Assembly (NCBI RefSeq): GCF_030689645.1
Contig: NZ_JAUYFU010000048.1
Location: forward strand, 124,001-188,000
DNA: 64,000 nt
Origin: Humidesulfovibrio sp.
GTDB lineage: Bacteria > Desulfobacterota > Desulfovibrionia > Desulfovibrionales > Desulfovibrionaceae
Direction of reading: 5' to 3'
Positions 7,680 through 18,487 of the stretch are shown one piece after another. Under the pieces are notes generated by a model that had not been told where the DNA came from, did no database searches, and saw only the letters and a list, made by a program, of their open reading frames with translations. Both the position numbers and the translations under genes were made by a program. How positions within the stretch are numbered: position 1 is the first letter of the stretch; the number at the start of each line of letters is the position of its first letter.

Positions 7680-8117
7680 CTAGGCTTTTTTGCGGAGCAT
7701 CTCGCCCGGCACCACGATGCCCTGCAAGCCGGCCGCTTTGGCCTGGGCCGCCAGATCGGACAGAGACGCAGTGCGGGACTGCAGCACCTTAAGCAACATG
7801 GGCAAATTCACTCCGGCCACAACCTCGATATTGCCGAGCTTTCGCAGGGACAGGCTCAAGGTGGTTGGCGTACCGCCAAACAAATCCGTAAGCACCAGCA
7901 CGCCTATGCCAGCCTCAAGTTTAGCAAGCGCGGCCTTGAGATCGCTCACGATTTCATCGACACCGCGAGAAACAAGCACACTTACTGGGTGGATGCCCTG
8001 CTGGGGTCCAACAATCATTTGGGCCGCATCTAGCAATGCGGCGCCGAATTCCCCGTGGGTGACAACAAGAACGCCCACCTGCCTGGAATCCGTTCGTAAT
8101 TCTGTAGTCTCGTCCAT
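7680..8117 (-). CDS. PTS mannose-type EIIA subunit
   Basis: EIIA(Man) takes phosphate from HPr. The phosphorylated histidine is H21 in VVTHGEFG, and TDLFGGTPTT is the second family motif. I chose ATG 8117 (145 residues) because the family normally starts just before the first beta strand. A longer in-frame version from 8183 would overlap the end of rapZ by 14 bases. The order rapZ, EIIA, EIIB, EIIC suggests one transcript with the PTS-Ntr genes. Confidence 0.9.
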   Translation of the reverse strand: MDETTELRTDSRQVGVLVVTHGEFGAALLDAAQMIVGPQQGIHPVSVLVSRGVDEIVSDLKAALAKLEAGIGVLVLTDLFGGTPTTLSLSLRKLGNIEVVAGVNLPMLLKVLQSRTASLSDLAAQAKAAGLQGIVVPGEMLRKKA

Positions 8118-8169
8118 TGTCTCGCCTGCGTGCGCATACTGATCACGCACATGGTTCTGGCACGACCGG

Positions 8170-9057
8170 TCAACCCAGGTCAAAGTGCCGATGCTCCAAT
8201 GTCACAGAATAGCCTGTGTCGCGCAACGAGGCGAACAACAGCTCGGACATGGCCACGGAACGGTGGCGGCCACCTGTGCAACCGATGGCAACGGCAATGC
8301 GGTAGCGTCCCTCGGCTGCGTACATTGGAAGAAGATACTGCAAAAATTCCAAAAGTTTCTGTTTGAAGGTCAGGCCTGGTTCCGATTGAAAAACATAGTC
8401 GGCAACCGGGGCGTCCTTACCAGACATCGGCCGCAGATCTGGAACAAAATACGGATTTGGCAAAAACCGGAGATCAAACACAAGGTCCGCCTCAGCGGGC
8501 ACGCCATACTTGAAACCGAAGCTGATGACATGCACCCGCATCCCCTGCCCGGCATGCTCTTTGGCGCTGAAGCGCTCCTGGATCATGCGGCGCAGATCAT
8601 GAATGGAATACTCGCTGGTATCAAGCACAAGCTCGGCATCTTTGCGTAGGGGCGCCAGCATGGCTCTTTCCTTCACCAAGGCATGCTCCAGGCCCATCTC
8701 CCCGTTTTCCAGGGGATGCGGGCGCCGGGTTGTTGCATACCGTCGCATGAGGGTCGACGCCTTAGCCTCCACAAAAAGCACGCGAACAAAAATACCCTTA
8801 ACTGAAAGCTCCTGTACAGCATCATTCCACTGATCCAGGAAATCGTGCTGACGCAAATCCATTCCAAGAGCAAGACCGCGGTGCTTGGAATCCTTGCCAA
8901 GAAACAGGGCCACCAGTTTGGGCAGCATGGAGGCGGGCAGACCGTCGACACAAAAGTAGCCCAAATCCTCGAAAACATTCAGTGCTGTACTCTTCCCCGA
9001 ACCGGAAAGCCCGGTGACTACTACGACAGAGAAGGATTCCGAGGGTGCTTGCGCCAT
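8170..9057 (-). CDS. rapZ: RapZ-family nucleotide-binding protein
   Basis: RapZ proteins have an N-terminal P-loop (GLSGSGKST at residues 16-24) and a C-terminal domain. In E. coli that domain binds glucosamine-6-phosphate and the small RNA GlmZ and recruits RNase E to tune cell-wall sugar synthesis. The C-terminal GCTGGRHRSV block is present. I prefer ATG 9057 (295 residues) over TTG 9072, because TTG would overlap ptsN and has no ribosome site. It sits between ptsN and PTS EIIA, the usual order next to rpoN. GlmZ itself is not expected in this group, so the target may differ. Confidence 0.94.
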   Translation of the reverse strand: MAQAPSESFSVVVVTGLSGSGKSTALNVFEDLGYFCVDGLPASMLPKLVALFLGKDSKHRGLALGMDLRQHDFLDQWNDAVQELSVKGIFVRVLFVEAKASTLMRRYATTRRPHPLENGEMGLEHALVKERAMLAPLRKDAELVLDTSEYSIHDLRRMIQERFSAKEHAGQGMRVHVISFGFKYGVPAEADLVFDLRFLPNPYFVPDLRPMSGKDAPVADYVFQSEPGLTFKQKLLEFLQYLLPMYAAEGRYRIAVAIGCTGGRHRSVAMSELLFASLRDTGYSVTLEHRHFDLG

Positions 9058-9068
9058 GGCCACATGCC

Positions 9069-9518
9069 TCAATACGACTGCAAAAGCCTGTAAAGAGCGT
9101 CGCTGTCGGCCGCCTCGAAGAAGTCCTTGCGGAAGGAGTCGTCCTTTATGAGGCGGGAAATGTGGGCCAGGATACGAAGGTGGATTCCGGTCATCTGCTC
9201 CGGCGCGAGAACCAGAAAGAAGATATTGCAGGGCTTGAAATCCAGGGATTCGAAGTCTACCCCGTGAAGACTGCGGCCGACCAGCACGATGATGCTGGAA
9301 AGGGCAGGAAGCTTCCCATGAGGGATCGCCACGCCGTCGCCAATGCCAGTGGTGCCGAGACCCTCCCGGTCCAACAGGACCGAGAGGGCGAGATCGGCAT
9401 CAAGATGGGGATGCCGGACCGCAATGGCTCCGGTCATCTCCCGCAACACCTCGGACTTGGTGGTGGACTTAAGAGTGGGCAGCACCAAGCCGGGATCAAG
9501 ATACTCGTCAAGCCGCAT
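9069..9518 (-). CDS. ptsN: PTS IIA-like nitrogen regulatory protein
   Basis: This 149-residue EIIA(Ntr) carries the phosphorylated histidine H67 in GVAIPHGKLP and the GVDFESLD and FFLVLAP blocks of the family. It is a regulatory phosphocarrier that in other bacteria controls potassium transport and sigma-54 or stress functions. It lies between hpf (2 bases away) and rapZ, as in the classic rpoN cluster. The partner kinase EI(Ntr) and NPr are not in this window. Confidence 0.95.
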   Translation of the reverse strand: MRLDEYLDPGLVLPTLKSTTKSEVLREMTGAIAVRHPHLDADLALSVLLDREGLGTTGIGDGVAIPHGKLPALSSIIVLVGRSLHGVDFESLDFKPCNIFFLVLAPEQMTGIHLRILAHISRLIKDDSFRKDFFEAADSDALYRLLQSY

Positions 9519-9520
9519 CG

Positions 9521-10063
9521 TTAGTTTCCAGGATCAATGAGACCGAAGTCTCCGTTCTTGGTGCGATAAATGACATTTACCCGAGAAGTATCCGCATTAC
9601 GGAAGACCAGGAATTCAAACTTGAGGCTCTCAAGCTGCATGGCGGCTTCATCAACGCTCATGGGCTTGGGCTCAAAGTTGTCCGTCTCCATGATGGTTGG
9701 CGCACGCCCGCCAGCATCTTCAACGAAGCTGATGACATCCATGCGGGCGGCGCGGGGCGTACCGGCGCGGCGACGCTCCTTGTGGCGTTCACGCATGCGC
9801 TTCAGCTGGGCCTCAAGCTTATCCAACACCTGGTCGATGGTGGCGTACATGTCTTCAGACTCTTCGTAGGCGGAGATGTGCAAATTGTCCGCGAGAAGCA
9901 CCACCTCAGCCTTGTGGCGGAACTTTTCAACGGTGAGATTGACCTGCAGCTCCGTCTCAACGGTATCGCCAATGAACTTGACCATCTTCTCGAACCGAGA
10001 AGATGCATATTCCTTCAAGTGATCAGAGGGTTCGAAATTCTTGAAGGCGAAAGCGATGTTCAT
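9521..10063 (-). CDS. hpf: Ribosome hibernation promoting factor, long form
   Basis: The 180-residue protein has an N-terminal S30AE/YfiA domain (residues about 1-95, with SDHLKEYASSRFEKM) that sits in the mRNA channel of the 30S subunit. A linker follows, then a C-terminal domain (about 120-178, with EFLVFRNADTSRVNVIYR) that dimerises 70S ribosomes into 100S particles. This is the long HPf form, which needs no RMF. GGAGG precedes the ATG. It is placed directly after rpoN, the normal position. Confidence 0.95.
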   Translation of the reverse strand: MNIAFAFKNFEPSDHLKEYASSRFEKMVKFIGDTVETELQVNLTVEKFRHKAEVVLLADNLHISAYEESEDMYATIDQVLDKLEAQLKRMRERHKERRRAGTPRAARMDVISFVEDAGGRAPTIMETDNFEPKPMSVDEAAMQLESLKFEFLVFRNADTSRVNVIYRTKNGDFGLIDPGN

Positions 10064-10102
10064 GCAATACCTCCAGGAGGCTTGATGGCGGGCGACGCCT
10101 GT

Positions 10103-11548
10103 TTAAAAAACTTGCTTACGCTTGGAGGAAGACTCGATGTTCATGGCCGTTCGATATTTGGCCACTGTGCGACGTGCGATGTTCACCTCCAGTTTCTGCT
10201 TGAGGATCTCGCCTATCTGCTCATCGCTTAAGGGGCGTTTAGGATTCTCCTCGCCGATGAGCTGCTTGATCAGCGCCTTGACGGACTCGGAACCGACCTG
10301 GGTTCCATCGTCAAGATCCAGCGCGCTGTTGAAAAAGAACTTGAGTTCATAGATGCCGTGCGGCGTTGCAACATACTTGCTGGTGGTGATGCGGCTGACC
10401 GTAGACTCGTGCATGCCGATATCCTCCGCCACCTCCTTCAGGATCAACGGCCGGAGCTTCGTAACGCCATTCTCAAAGAACTCGCGCTGGAATCGAACAA
10501 TGCTCTCCATCACCTTATACAAGGTCCGCTGCCGCTGGTAAAGACTCTTCATGAGCCACTCCGCGCTGCGCACCTTGTCTTGAAAATAATCCTTCTCAAC
10601 CGACGTCTTGGCCTTCAAGTTCTCGACATAGAAGGCGTTGAGCTGGAGCCTGGGCATTCCGTCCTCGTTCAACACAATGACAAAATCCTGGCCATGCTTG
10701 TACACAAAGACGTCTGGGCTCACGTATTGGGGATCGCCGGAGGAAAAATGCGCTCCAGGCATGGGTTCTAGGGTCTGGAGCAGGTCCAGATACTCCTTCA
10801 AATCCTCCATGCTGATGCGAAACTTCTTTGTCAGCGGCTTGTAGCGGTGCTTCTCGAGGTCTTCCAGGTGGTCCCGAACCAGGCTGACGAGAATGGGGTC
10901 GCGATCCATGCCCAGGACTTCCATCTGCACCAGCAGACACTCCTGAACGCTGCGCGCAGCAACACCAACCGGGTCCAGACGCTGGATGCGCCGGATGACG
11001 GCCTCGATATCTGAAAGATCCACATCGGGAAGCTGTTCGCGCATCTCCTCAGCAGTGGCCTGAAGGTACCCGCGCGAATCAAGGTTGCCGATGATCACAT
11101 CACCGACAGCAAGATCTCGTTCCGAGAAATTCGACAAACGCATCTGCCACGAAAGATGCCCGTCCAAGCTGGGCTTAGATGTGAGCCGCGCCTCGAAGGA
11201 TAGTCCCTCTTCAGGCACTTCCAGTTCACGCCCAAGAGACTGCTTCGTGACGCTCGAAAATTCGCCCAAATAGTTTTCCCAGTCGGCATTGCGCATCAGG
11301 TCTTCGTCGGCCCTGCTCTGCACGTCATTATGCGCTGATTCGTAATCATCGAGATTATCTGTGGCAGGCGCGGTATCAACGACATCGGGGTCCAGTTCCT
11401 CAAGGAAGGGATTCTCCATGAGCTCCTGCTGAATGGATTCAACAAGCTCCAGACGCGATAGCTGCAACAGCTTGATGGCCTGCTGCAACTGCGGTGTCAT
11501 GACCAGCTGTTGTGTCAGCTTGAGTTGTTGGCGAAGCTCAAGACCCAT
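10103..11548 (-). CDS. rpoN: RNA polymerase sigma-54 factor
   Basis: RpoN directs RNA polymerase to -24/-12 promoters and needs AAA+ activators. The 481-residue protein shows region I rich in Gln and Leu (LRQQLKLTQQLVMTPQLQQA), the acidic region II, the core-binding domain, the helix-turn-helix (DIGMHESTVSRITTSKY) and the RpoN box ARRTVAKYR near the end. I chose ATG 11548, giving the family start MGLELRQQ. ATG 11572 is also in frame but overlaps the GGAGG. The gene stands between lptB and hpf, as in proteobacterial rpoN loci. Confidence 0.96.
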   Translation of the reverse strand: MGLELRQQLKLTQQLVMTPQLQQAIKLLQLSRLELVESIQQELMENPFLEELDPDVVDTAPATDNLDDYESAHNDVQSRADEDLMRNADWENYLGEFSSVTKQSLGRELEVPEEGLSFEARLTSKPSLDGHLSWQMRLSNFSERDLAVGDVIIGNLDSRGYLQATAEEMREQLPDVDLSDIEAVIRRIQRLDPVGVAARSVQECLLVQMEVLGMDRDPILVSLVRDHLEDLEKHRYKPLTKKFRISMEDLKEYLDLLQTLEPMPGAHFSSGDPQYVSPDVFVYKHGQDFVIVLNEDGMPRLQLNAFYVENLKAKTSVEKDYFQDKVRSAEWLMKSLYQRQRTLYKVMESIVRFQREFFENGVTKLRPLILKEVAEDIGMHESTVSRITTSKYVATPHGIYELKFFFNSALDLDDGTQVGSESVKALIKQLIGEENPKRPLSDEQIGEILKQKLEVNIARRTVAKYRTAMNIESSSKRKQVF

Positions 11549-11766
11549 AGTAGAAAACTGCTGCCTCCACATTCATCGGCGAGGGAAACGCCAAAAAGTT
11601 ACTTTGTGCTTCAAGTTTGTGTGCGGACATGCTGCCACAGGCGCAAGCCTTGTGCAAGAATTTTCTGGTAACCCATCAAATACACGCACAATTTCAACAT
11701 GCCCCACGCCGCATGAAAAAAGTGTACCAACCTTCAGGTCTTGTGTAAATCCACAAAACCGAAGAT

Positions 11767-11791
11767 CGCCCCCCCAGAATACTGAGGGGCG
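11767..11791 (-). terminator. Hairpin after lptB, possible terminator or attenuator
   Basis: On the minus strand a GC-rich stem CGCCCCTCAG with loop TATT pairs with a G-rich right arm that has one bulged base. It is followed by a T-poor tail (ATCTTCGGTTTTG), so termination may be partial. It lies about 40 bases after the lptB stop and separates the lpt genes from rpoN. The 281 bases between lptB and rpoN hold no gene that I can see. Confidence 0.45.
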
Positions 11792-11829
11792 CACGCAATA
11801 CACTATGAAATCAGAGAGGTAATGGAAGA

Positions 11830-12552
11830 TCAGAGACTGAAGGACTCGCCCAGGTACAGCTTGCGGGCCTTGCTGCTCTGCACGATTTCGGTGGGGCTGC
11901 CGTCGAGAATGACCATGCCTTCATACACCAGGTACGCGCGGTCGCAAATGTTCAGGGTCTCGCGAACGTTGTGGTCGGAAATGAGAATGCCGATGCCCAT
12001 CCTTTTGAGCACGGCGATGATTTCCTGGATATCGATGACCGCAATGGGATCAATGCCTGCAAAAGGCTCATCGAGAAGGATGAACTTGGGGTTCACTATG
12101 AGCGCACGGGCGATTTCAAGCCGCCTGCGCTCACCGCCGGAGAGGAACATGGCGGGCTGGTTTGCAAGTCGACTGATGTTGAACATATCCAGCAACTCCG
12201 CCGCGCGGTCCTTGCGCTGGGCGCGAGTCATGGGCATCTGCTCCAGAATCACATCCAGATTCTTGCGCACCGAGAGCTTCTTAAAAATGGAGCTCTCCTG
12301 CGGCAGGTATGAAAGCCCCAGACGGGCGCGCTCATGAAGGGGCATCTCCGTCACGTCCTGACCGTCGAGCACGACTTTGCCTGTGGTCGGGTTCACAACG
12401 CCAACGAGCATGTAAAACGTGGTGGTCTTGCCTGCGCCGTTTGGTCCAAGAAGGCCCACAACCTCGCTGTCGTGAATGGTCAGATTGATGTGCCGCACAA
12501 CCTCGCGGTCGCCATAGCGCTTGGATAGATTTGTGGCGGTCAGCTCAGCCAT
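11830..12552 (-). CDS. lptB: LPS export ABC transporter ATP-binding protein
   Basis: LptB powers extraction of lipopolysaccharide from the inner membrane with LptF and LptG. The 240 residues contain Walker A GPNGAGKTTT (about 35-44), the signature LSGGERRRLEIARAL, Walker B FILLDEPFAGIDP and the switch His in ISDHN. This combination is specific to LptB. It overlaps lptA by one base, and the order kdsC-lptC-lptA-lptB-rpoN matches E. coli. The membrane partners LptFG are not in the window. Confidence 0.97.
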   Translation of the reverse strand: MAELTATNLSKRYGDREVVRHINLTIHDSEVVGLLGPNGAGKTTTFYMLVGVVNPTTGKVVLDGQDVTEMPLHERARLGLSYLPQESSIFKKLSVRKNLDVILEQMPMTRAQRKDRAAELLDMFNISRLANQPAMFLSGGERRRLEIARALIVNPKFILLDEPFAGIDPIAVIDIQEIIAVLKRMGIGILISDHNVRETLNICDRAYLVYEGMVILDGSPTEIVQSSKARKLYLGESFSL

Positions 12553-13472
12553 TATTTCTTGTCCCCCTTAGGCGAGAAGAATATGGCCTCCACACGGCGC
12601 TGGGAGCCGCTCAGGACCTCACTGCGGTTCTCTTTCATGTAATACTTGATGATGTCGCCGCGCACAGTGTTTTGCCCTTCGCGCAGGATGGGATTCCCTT
12701 CCATGCGCAGCACGCCATCAGCCACATAATACGTCAGGGTGCTGCAAGCGCCCTCGTTCTTGCCAGCCACGAGACGCACATCGCCCTCGGCAACAATGCG
12801 GTCGATCTTGCTGTCGCCGCCGGGATCGCCGGGGCCCTTGTCCGCTCCGGGCTTGGGCTGAGCCTTTTGATCCTTGACGAAATAGGCCGTAACCTTGGCC
12901 GCCCAGATGGCCATGTCGGCCTGGGTGCCATGCACGTTCCCCTGGAAAACGACAGCGTTCTCAGTCTGGCTGTAAACCATTTTGTCAGAGGTGATGCGCA
13001 CGGGTTCCTGCTTCGCGCCCGCGGGGGCAGAACCGCCTTGTGATGCGGGCGCGCTCTTGACCTCGCTCTTGATTTCGCCCTTGGTCTCGGCTCTGGCGCC
13101 TGATGCGGAAGCGGCCCTGACAGCAGGACTGGCGGCCTGAGGACGATATTGGCTGGCCGGAATGAACAGGCCCGCCTCGGCGTAGCCGATGGCGCGCTTC
13201 ACGTCGCGCACGGGTTCAGTCATATCGAACAGTGCGATCCATCCGTTTGCCTGCGGAAAATCAACGCGCACGTGGTCGCCAGCCTTGAGGGTTCGCACAA
13301 GGGTGGAGGCGGCATCTGGCTTCAGACGGACGCTGACAGCCTTTTCGGCAATTCGCTCCTCGCCCCAGGCCACAGCGACGGGCGCTTCTGCAAAAACCTG
13401 CGCACACAGGCACACGAGCAGGAACACGGCTGCACATGCCGTGATGAAAAGCGGTTTCCTGCGTTGCCTCAC
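12552..13472 (-). CDS. lptA: LptA-type LPS transport protein with N-terminal SH3-like domain
   Basis: LptA bridges the periplasm and carries lipopolysaccharide to the outer membrane. This 306-residue version is longer than E. coli LptA (about 185). It has a signal peptide (1-28), an SH3-like segment (about 35-105, with VSVRLKPDAASTLVRTLKAGD), an Ala/Lys-rich linker (about 110-155) and then the OstA beta-jellyroll (about 157-300, with VRITSDKMVYSQTENAVVFQGNV). The fusion might let it bind peptidoglycan or another Lpt partner; that is inference. It overlaps lptC by four bases and lptB by one, so expression is coupled. Confidence 0.92.
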   Translation of the reverse strand: MRQRRKPLFITACAAVFLLVCLCAQVFAEAPVAVAWGEERIAEKAVSVRLKPDAASTLVRTLKAGDHVRVDFPQANGWIALFDMTEPVRDVKRAIGYAEAGLFIPASQYRPQAASPAVRAASASGARAETKGEIKSEVKSAPASQGGSAPAGAKQEPVRITSDKMVYSQTENAVVFQGNVHGTQADMAIWAAKVTAYFVKDQKAQPKPGADKGPGDPGGDSKIDRIVAEGDVRLVAGKNEGACSTLTYYVADGVLRMEGNPILREGQNTVRGDIIKYYMKENRSEVLSGSQRRVEAIFFSPKGDKK

Positions 13473-14050
13473 TGCTTCTTCTCCTTATTGAGCGTTTTCA
13501 GGCTGGACGGAACCAGTTCCGCTGCCACTCCGCCCGCTGCTATAAACTCGCGCGTTTCGAGGTTGATCTCGACCGTTGTTGCGTTGACGGAGAAATCCGG
13601 CCGACTGATGATGACGCGCCCCTTGAAATATGCCTTTTTCATGGCCCCGATGTAATCAAAGACATCAGACGTGAGGGCGAAATCACCGTAGCGTCCTGCG
13701 ATATTGTCGCGCAAGGTCATGGTGTTGCCGGACTGGTTCACCTCGCCCGTGTCGGACTTGATGAACACTTCCTCGCGGTCAGATCCAACGTAGGCCGAGA
13801 GTTGCGGCCTAATGACCTGCACAATGCGCTGATCCAGACTGTACTCTGCGCTTTTGGCCCGGATTCGCCACAATTCCTTGCCATCGCTGCCCTGCACAAG
13901 CTCCAGATCCTCGGCCAGCACATCAGGCTCGACCTTGGTTGCGGGTTTTTCAGCAGTGACGCTGCGGGTCGCGCGCTGCTGGTTGACCACCAGACCGATG
14001 GCCAAGCCGAGCAGAAAAATCACGACCACAGTGACAAGAGGCTTGCGCAT
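13469..14050 (-). CDS. lptC: LPS export protein LptC
   Basis: LptC is anchored in the inner membrane by one N-terminal helix (residues about 5-22) and passes lipopolysaccharide from LptB2FG to LptA. The 193 residues show the jellyroll pattern ELWRIRAKSAEYSL and the repeated beta strands of the family. The four-base overlap ATGA with lptA implies translational coupling. Sequence conservation in this family is low, so the call relies on size, topology and the locus. Confidence 0.92.
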   Translation of the reverse strand: MRKPLVTVVVIFLLGLAIGLVVNQQRATRSVTAEKPATKVEPDVLAEDLELVQGSDGKELWRIRAKSAEYSLDQRIVQVIRPQLSAYVGSDREEVFIKSDTGEVNQSGNTMTLRDNIAGRYGDFALTSDVFDYIGAMKKAYFKGRVIISRPDFSVNATTVEINLETREFIAAGGVAAELVPSSLKTLNKEKKQ

Positions 14051-14053
14051 TCA

Positions 14054-14581
14054 TCAGCTCCACTTCTCCCAGGCTGCGTCGTATTGTCCGCGACAGCGCA
14101 GGATGAACATGATGGCCTCGCGGACCGCCCCCTGCCCGCCAGGGCAACGAGAGACCCATTTGGCCAAGGGGAAAATTTCTGGTTGGGCGTTGGGCACAGC
14201 CATGGGCAAACCGACAGCGCCCATGATGCCCACATCCACCCAATCATCGCCAAGGTAGGCGACTTCCGAGCGCTCCAATCCAAGTCTTTCACGTATGGCA
14301 TCCATCAGGGGCACCTTGTCCACGTGTCCTGCGTGGTACTCCGTGATGCCCAGCTCCTGAACCCGCAGTTCCACCGCCCTATGCTTGAGCCCGGTGATGA
14401 CGGCGATATCCAGCCCGAAGGATTGTGCAATTTTGATTCCAAGGCCGTCCTGAACGTTGAAACGCTTGGTAACATTGCCTTCGTGGTCGTAGTACAGCCC
14501 CCCGTCCGTCAACACACCGTCCACGTCCAGGATCAGAAGTTTGACGCCGGAACCTAGGGCAAGAAGTGCATCATCAGGCAC
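14054..14581 (-). CDS. kdsC: 3-deoxy-D-manno-octulosonate 8-phosphate phosphatase
   Basis: KdsC removes phosphate from KDO-8-phosphate on the way to CMP-KDO, the inner-core sugar of lipopolysaccharide. This HAD-superfamily enzyme (175 residues) has motif [13 protein letters not shown] with D19 and D21 and the late acidic motif [15 protein letters not shown]. It is the small C0-type HAD without a cap, as expected for KdsC tetramers. It overlaps kdsA by eight bases and precedes lptC by three. Confidence 0.96.
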   Translation of the reverse strand: MPDDALLALGSGVKLLILDVDGVLTDGGLYYDHEGNVTKRFNVQDGLGIKIAQSFGLDIAVITGLKHRAVELRVQELGITEYHAGHVDKVPLMDAIRERLGLERSEVAYLGDDWVDVGIMGAVGLPMAVPNAQPEIFPLAKWVSRCPGGQGAVREAIMFILRCRGQYDAAWEKWS

Positions 14582-15389
14582 TGGGCACGCTCCAGATGGC
14601 GATAAGCCGCTTTAAAAGCCCTTCAAGTTGCGCCAGGGGAAGACTGTTTGGCCCATCGCACAGGGCGCGGTCCGGATCCGGGTGGACCTCCAGAAACACG
14701 CCGCTGGCGCCTGCCGCAACGGCTGCGCAGGCCAGGGGCCCGACGAATTCGCGCTGCCCACCGGAACTGCCGCCCTGTCCGCCCGGCAGTTGCACGGAAT
14801 GGGTGGCGTCGAACACCACCGGCGCGCCGAAGCCGCGCATGATGGGGATGCTGCGCATATCCACTACCAGGTTGTTATACCCGAAGCTCGTGCCGCGTTC
14901 CGTGAGCCAGAAGCGGCCATTGCCTGTGGAGCGCAGCTTTTCCGTTGCGTTTTTCATGTCCCAGGGGGCGACAAACTGCCCCTTCTTGACGTTGACGATG
15001 CGGCCAGTTTCGGCAGCGGCCACCAAAAGATCGGTCTGGCGGCAGAGGAAGGCCGGAATCTGGAGCACATCGGCCACCTGGGCCACGGGCTCGGCCTGCT
15101 CCGGCAGGTGGATGTCGGTAACAATGGGCAGGCCTGTGGCTTCACGCACCTCCGCAAGCCAGGACAGCCCCATATCCATCCCAGGACCCCGGAAACTTGT
15201 CACCGAGGTCCTGTTGGCTTTGTCGAACGAACTTTTGAAAACGATGGGCAGATCAAGGCGCTTGGAGATAACCGCAAGCTCGCGCGCCACATCAAGGGCA
15301 AGCTGACGGCTTTCAAGCACGCACGGGCCAGCCAGGATGAAGGGTCCAGTCAGGCTTTTGGCGTAAAGGGCTGAGCTGTCCTGCGCCAT
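14574..15389 (-). CDS. kdsA: 2-dehydro-3-deoxyphosphooctonate aldolase (KDO-8-P synthase)
   Basis: KdsA condenses phosphoenolpyruvate with arabinose-5-phosphate. The family blocks [29 protein letters not shown] and [13 protein letters not shown] are all present, as is the C-terminal [16 protein letters not shown] chose ATG 15389 (271 residues), one base after the pyrG stop; a longer start at 15407 would overlap pyrG. It feeds KdsC, encoded next. Confidence 0.96.
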   Translation of the reverse strand: MAQDSSALYAKSLTGPFILAGPCVLESRQLALDVARELAVISKRLDLPIVFKSSFDKANRTSVTSFRGPGMDMGLSWLAEVREATGLPIVTDIHLPEQAEPVAQVADVLQIPAFLCRQTDLLVAAAETGRIVNVKKGQFVAPWDMKNATEKLRSTGNGRFWLTERGTSFGYNNLVVDMRSIPIMRGFGAPVVFDATHSVQLPGGQGGSSGGQREFVGPLACAAVAAGASGVFLEVHPDPDRALCDGPNSLPLAQLEGLLKRLIAIWSVPSA

Positions 15390-15390
15390 G

Positions 15391-17043
<1,653 letters not shown>

Positions 17044-17074
17044 TCAAGTCTGCTCAGGTTCTATTTCCCGTGTG

Positions 17075-17103
17075 TTGACGACTGTAGCCTGCACACGTAT
17101 TCT
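17075..17103 (+). promoter_or_regulatory. Sigma-70-type promoter of purQ
   Basis: TTGACG (17075-17080) and TATTCT (17098-17103) are separated by exactly 17 bases and point toward purQ. An AGGAGG ribosome site follows near 17154. The same two hexamers recur in front of clpP. Confidence 0.6.
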
Positions 17104-17164
17104 TGTCGTTTGCGGGACCGGAATTGTGAACGGTTCCCGCGTCCATCGCCGCAGGAGGACGATC

Positions 17165-17974
17165 ATGGCCCGCGTCAAAGCACTTGTTCTTACCGGATAC
17201 GGCACCAATTGTGAACAGGAATCCGCACACGCAGCCCGGCAATCCGGGGCAGACGAAGCGGATATCGCCTATTTCTCAGACATTTCCTCCGGCCATGTGC
17301 GGATGGAAAGTTATAACTTCCTCATTTTTCCCGGCGGATTTCTTGATGGCGACGATCTGGGATCGGCCCAGGCCGCGGCTTTACGCTGGCGTTTCGCCAA
17401 AACAGCCACGGGCGAACCGGTCATAGACCAGCTGCGCGCCTTCTTTGAGGCTGGCGGCATCATCCTCGGCATTTGCAACGGGTTCCAGCTTCTTGTGAAG
17501 CTGGGTCTTTTACCCGCCCTGGAAGGGAAATACTTCGAGCGCCAAGTATCACTTTCCAACAACGATTCCGCACGCTTTGAAGACCGCTGGGTGCACCTGA
17601 GCGTAAACCGCAACAGCCCGTGCGTATTCACCAAAGGCTTGGACAACCTGTACTTGCCCGTGCGCCACGGCGAGGGCAAAATCGTGCCACTCGACCAAGC
17701 CACACTGGACGCGCTGGAGGCCAACAACTTGGTGGCCCTGCGCTACGTGGATCCTGAAAGCGGACAGCCGACCCAAGAATACCCGCTGAACCCCAACGGT
17801 TCGCCCAACGCCATCGCCGGCCTCACCGACCCCACGGGCCGCATTCTGGGTCTCATGCCCCACCCCGAAGCCTACAATCACCCGTGCAACCACCCAGGCT
17901 GGACACGCGGCGAAACCTCGGCACTGGGCTTGACCCTACTGGAAGCCGGGGTGCGCTACCTGAAAGCCCTGTAA
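17165..17974 (+). CDS. purQ: Phosphoribosylformylglycinamidine synthase, glutaminase subunit
   Basis: PurQ supplies ammonia from glutamine for the fourth step of purine synthesis. The 269-residue protein is a class I amidotransferase with FPGGF, the nucleophile C104 in GICNGFQLL and the His/Glu pair in MPHPEAYNHP. It resembles the glutaminase end of large PurL more than the short Bacillus PurQ. No purS or purL is adjacent in this window. The ATG has a strong AGGAGGAC. tadA begins three bases after its stop, so the two form an operon. Confidence 0.93.
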   Translation: MARVKALVLTGYGTNCEQESAHAARQSGADEADIAYFSDISSGHVRMESYNFLIFPGGFLDGDDLGSAQAAALRWRFAKTATGEPVIDQLRAFFEAGGIILGICNGFQLLVKLGLLPALEGKYFERQVSLSNNDSARFEDRWVHLSVNRNSPCVFTKGLDNLYLPVRHGEGKIVPLDQATLDALEANNLVALRYVDPESGQPTQEYPLNPNGSPNAIAGLTDPTGRILGLMPHPEAYNHPCNHPGWTRGETSALGLTLLEAGVRYLKAL

Positions 17975-17977
17975 ACC

Positions 17978-18487
17978 ATGCGCCCCGCGCCAACCCCGCC
18001 AGCCCTGCCGCCTGGACATGAGAACGGCCAGACCTGGCGCTCCCTCATGGCCCTGGCCTTTGACGAGGCCTGTCTGGCCGCGGCGGAGTCCGAGGCTCCA
18101 GTTGGCGCGGTGCTCATTGATGCCCAAGGCGCAGTGCTGGCGCGCTGCCACAACAAGTCCATCGCTCTCAATGATCCCACGGCCCACGCGGAGGTGCTCT
18201 GCCTCCGCGAGGCCGGTGGCAAAATCGGCAACCATCGCCTAAGCGGCTGCATCCTGGCAGTAACCTTGGAGCCCTGCATCATGTGCCTTGGCGCGCTGCT
18301 GCACGCGCGGGTGGCGGGGATAATCTTCGCCGCGCACGACCCCAAGGCCGGAGCTCTGGTGTCAAATCTCAACGGTGCCAACCTCCCCTTTTCCAACCAC
18401 CGCCCCTGGGTCCTCCAGGGCGTTATGGCCGAGGACTGCGGCGCACTCCTGAAACGCTTCTTCCTTGCCCGTCGCAAACCCCTCTGA
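17978..18487 (+). CDS. tadA: tRNA(adenine-34) deaminase
   Basis: TadA converts A34 to inosine in tRNA-Arg(ACG). The cytidine-deaminase-fold zinc site is complete: H70 and E72 in TAHAEV, and C100 and C103 in LEPCIMC. The DPKAGAL and SNHRPWVLQGVMAEDCGALL blocks are typical of TadA. It has an extra proline-rich N-terminus of about 20 residues if ATG 17978 is used; a later start near residue 24 (Met) is possible. The 173 bases after it hold no gene that I can see. Confidence 0.93.
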   Translation: MRPAPTPPALPPGHENGQTWRSLMALAFDEACLAAAESEAPVGAVLIDAQGAVLARCHNKSIALNDPTAHAEVLCLREAGGKIGNHRLSGCILAVTLEPCIMCLGALLHARVAGIIFAAHDPKAGALVSNLNGANLPFSNHRPWVLQGVMAEDCGALLKRFFLARRKPL

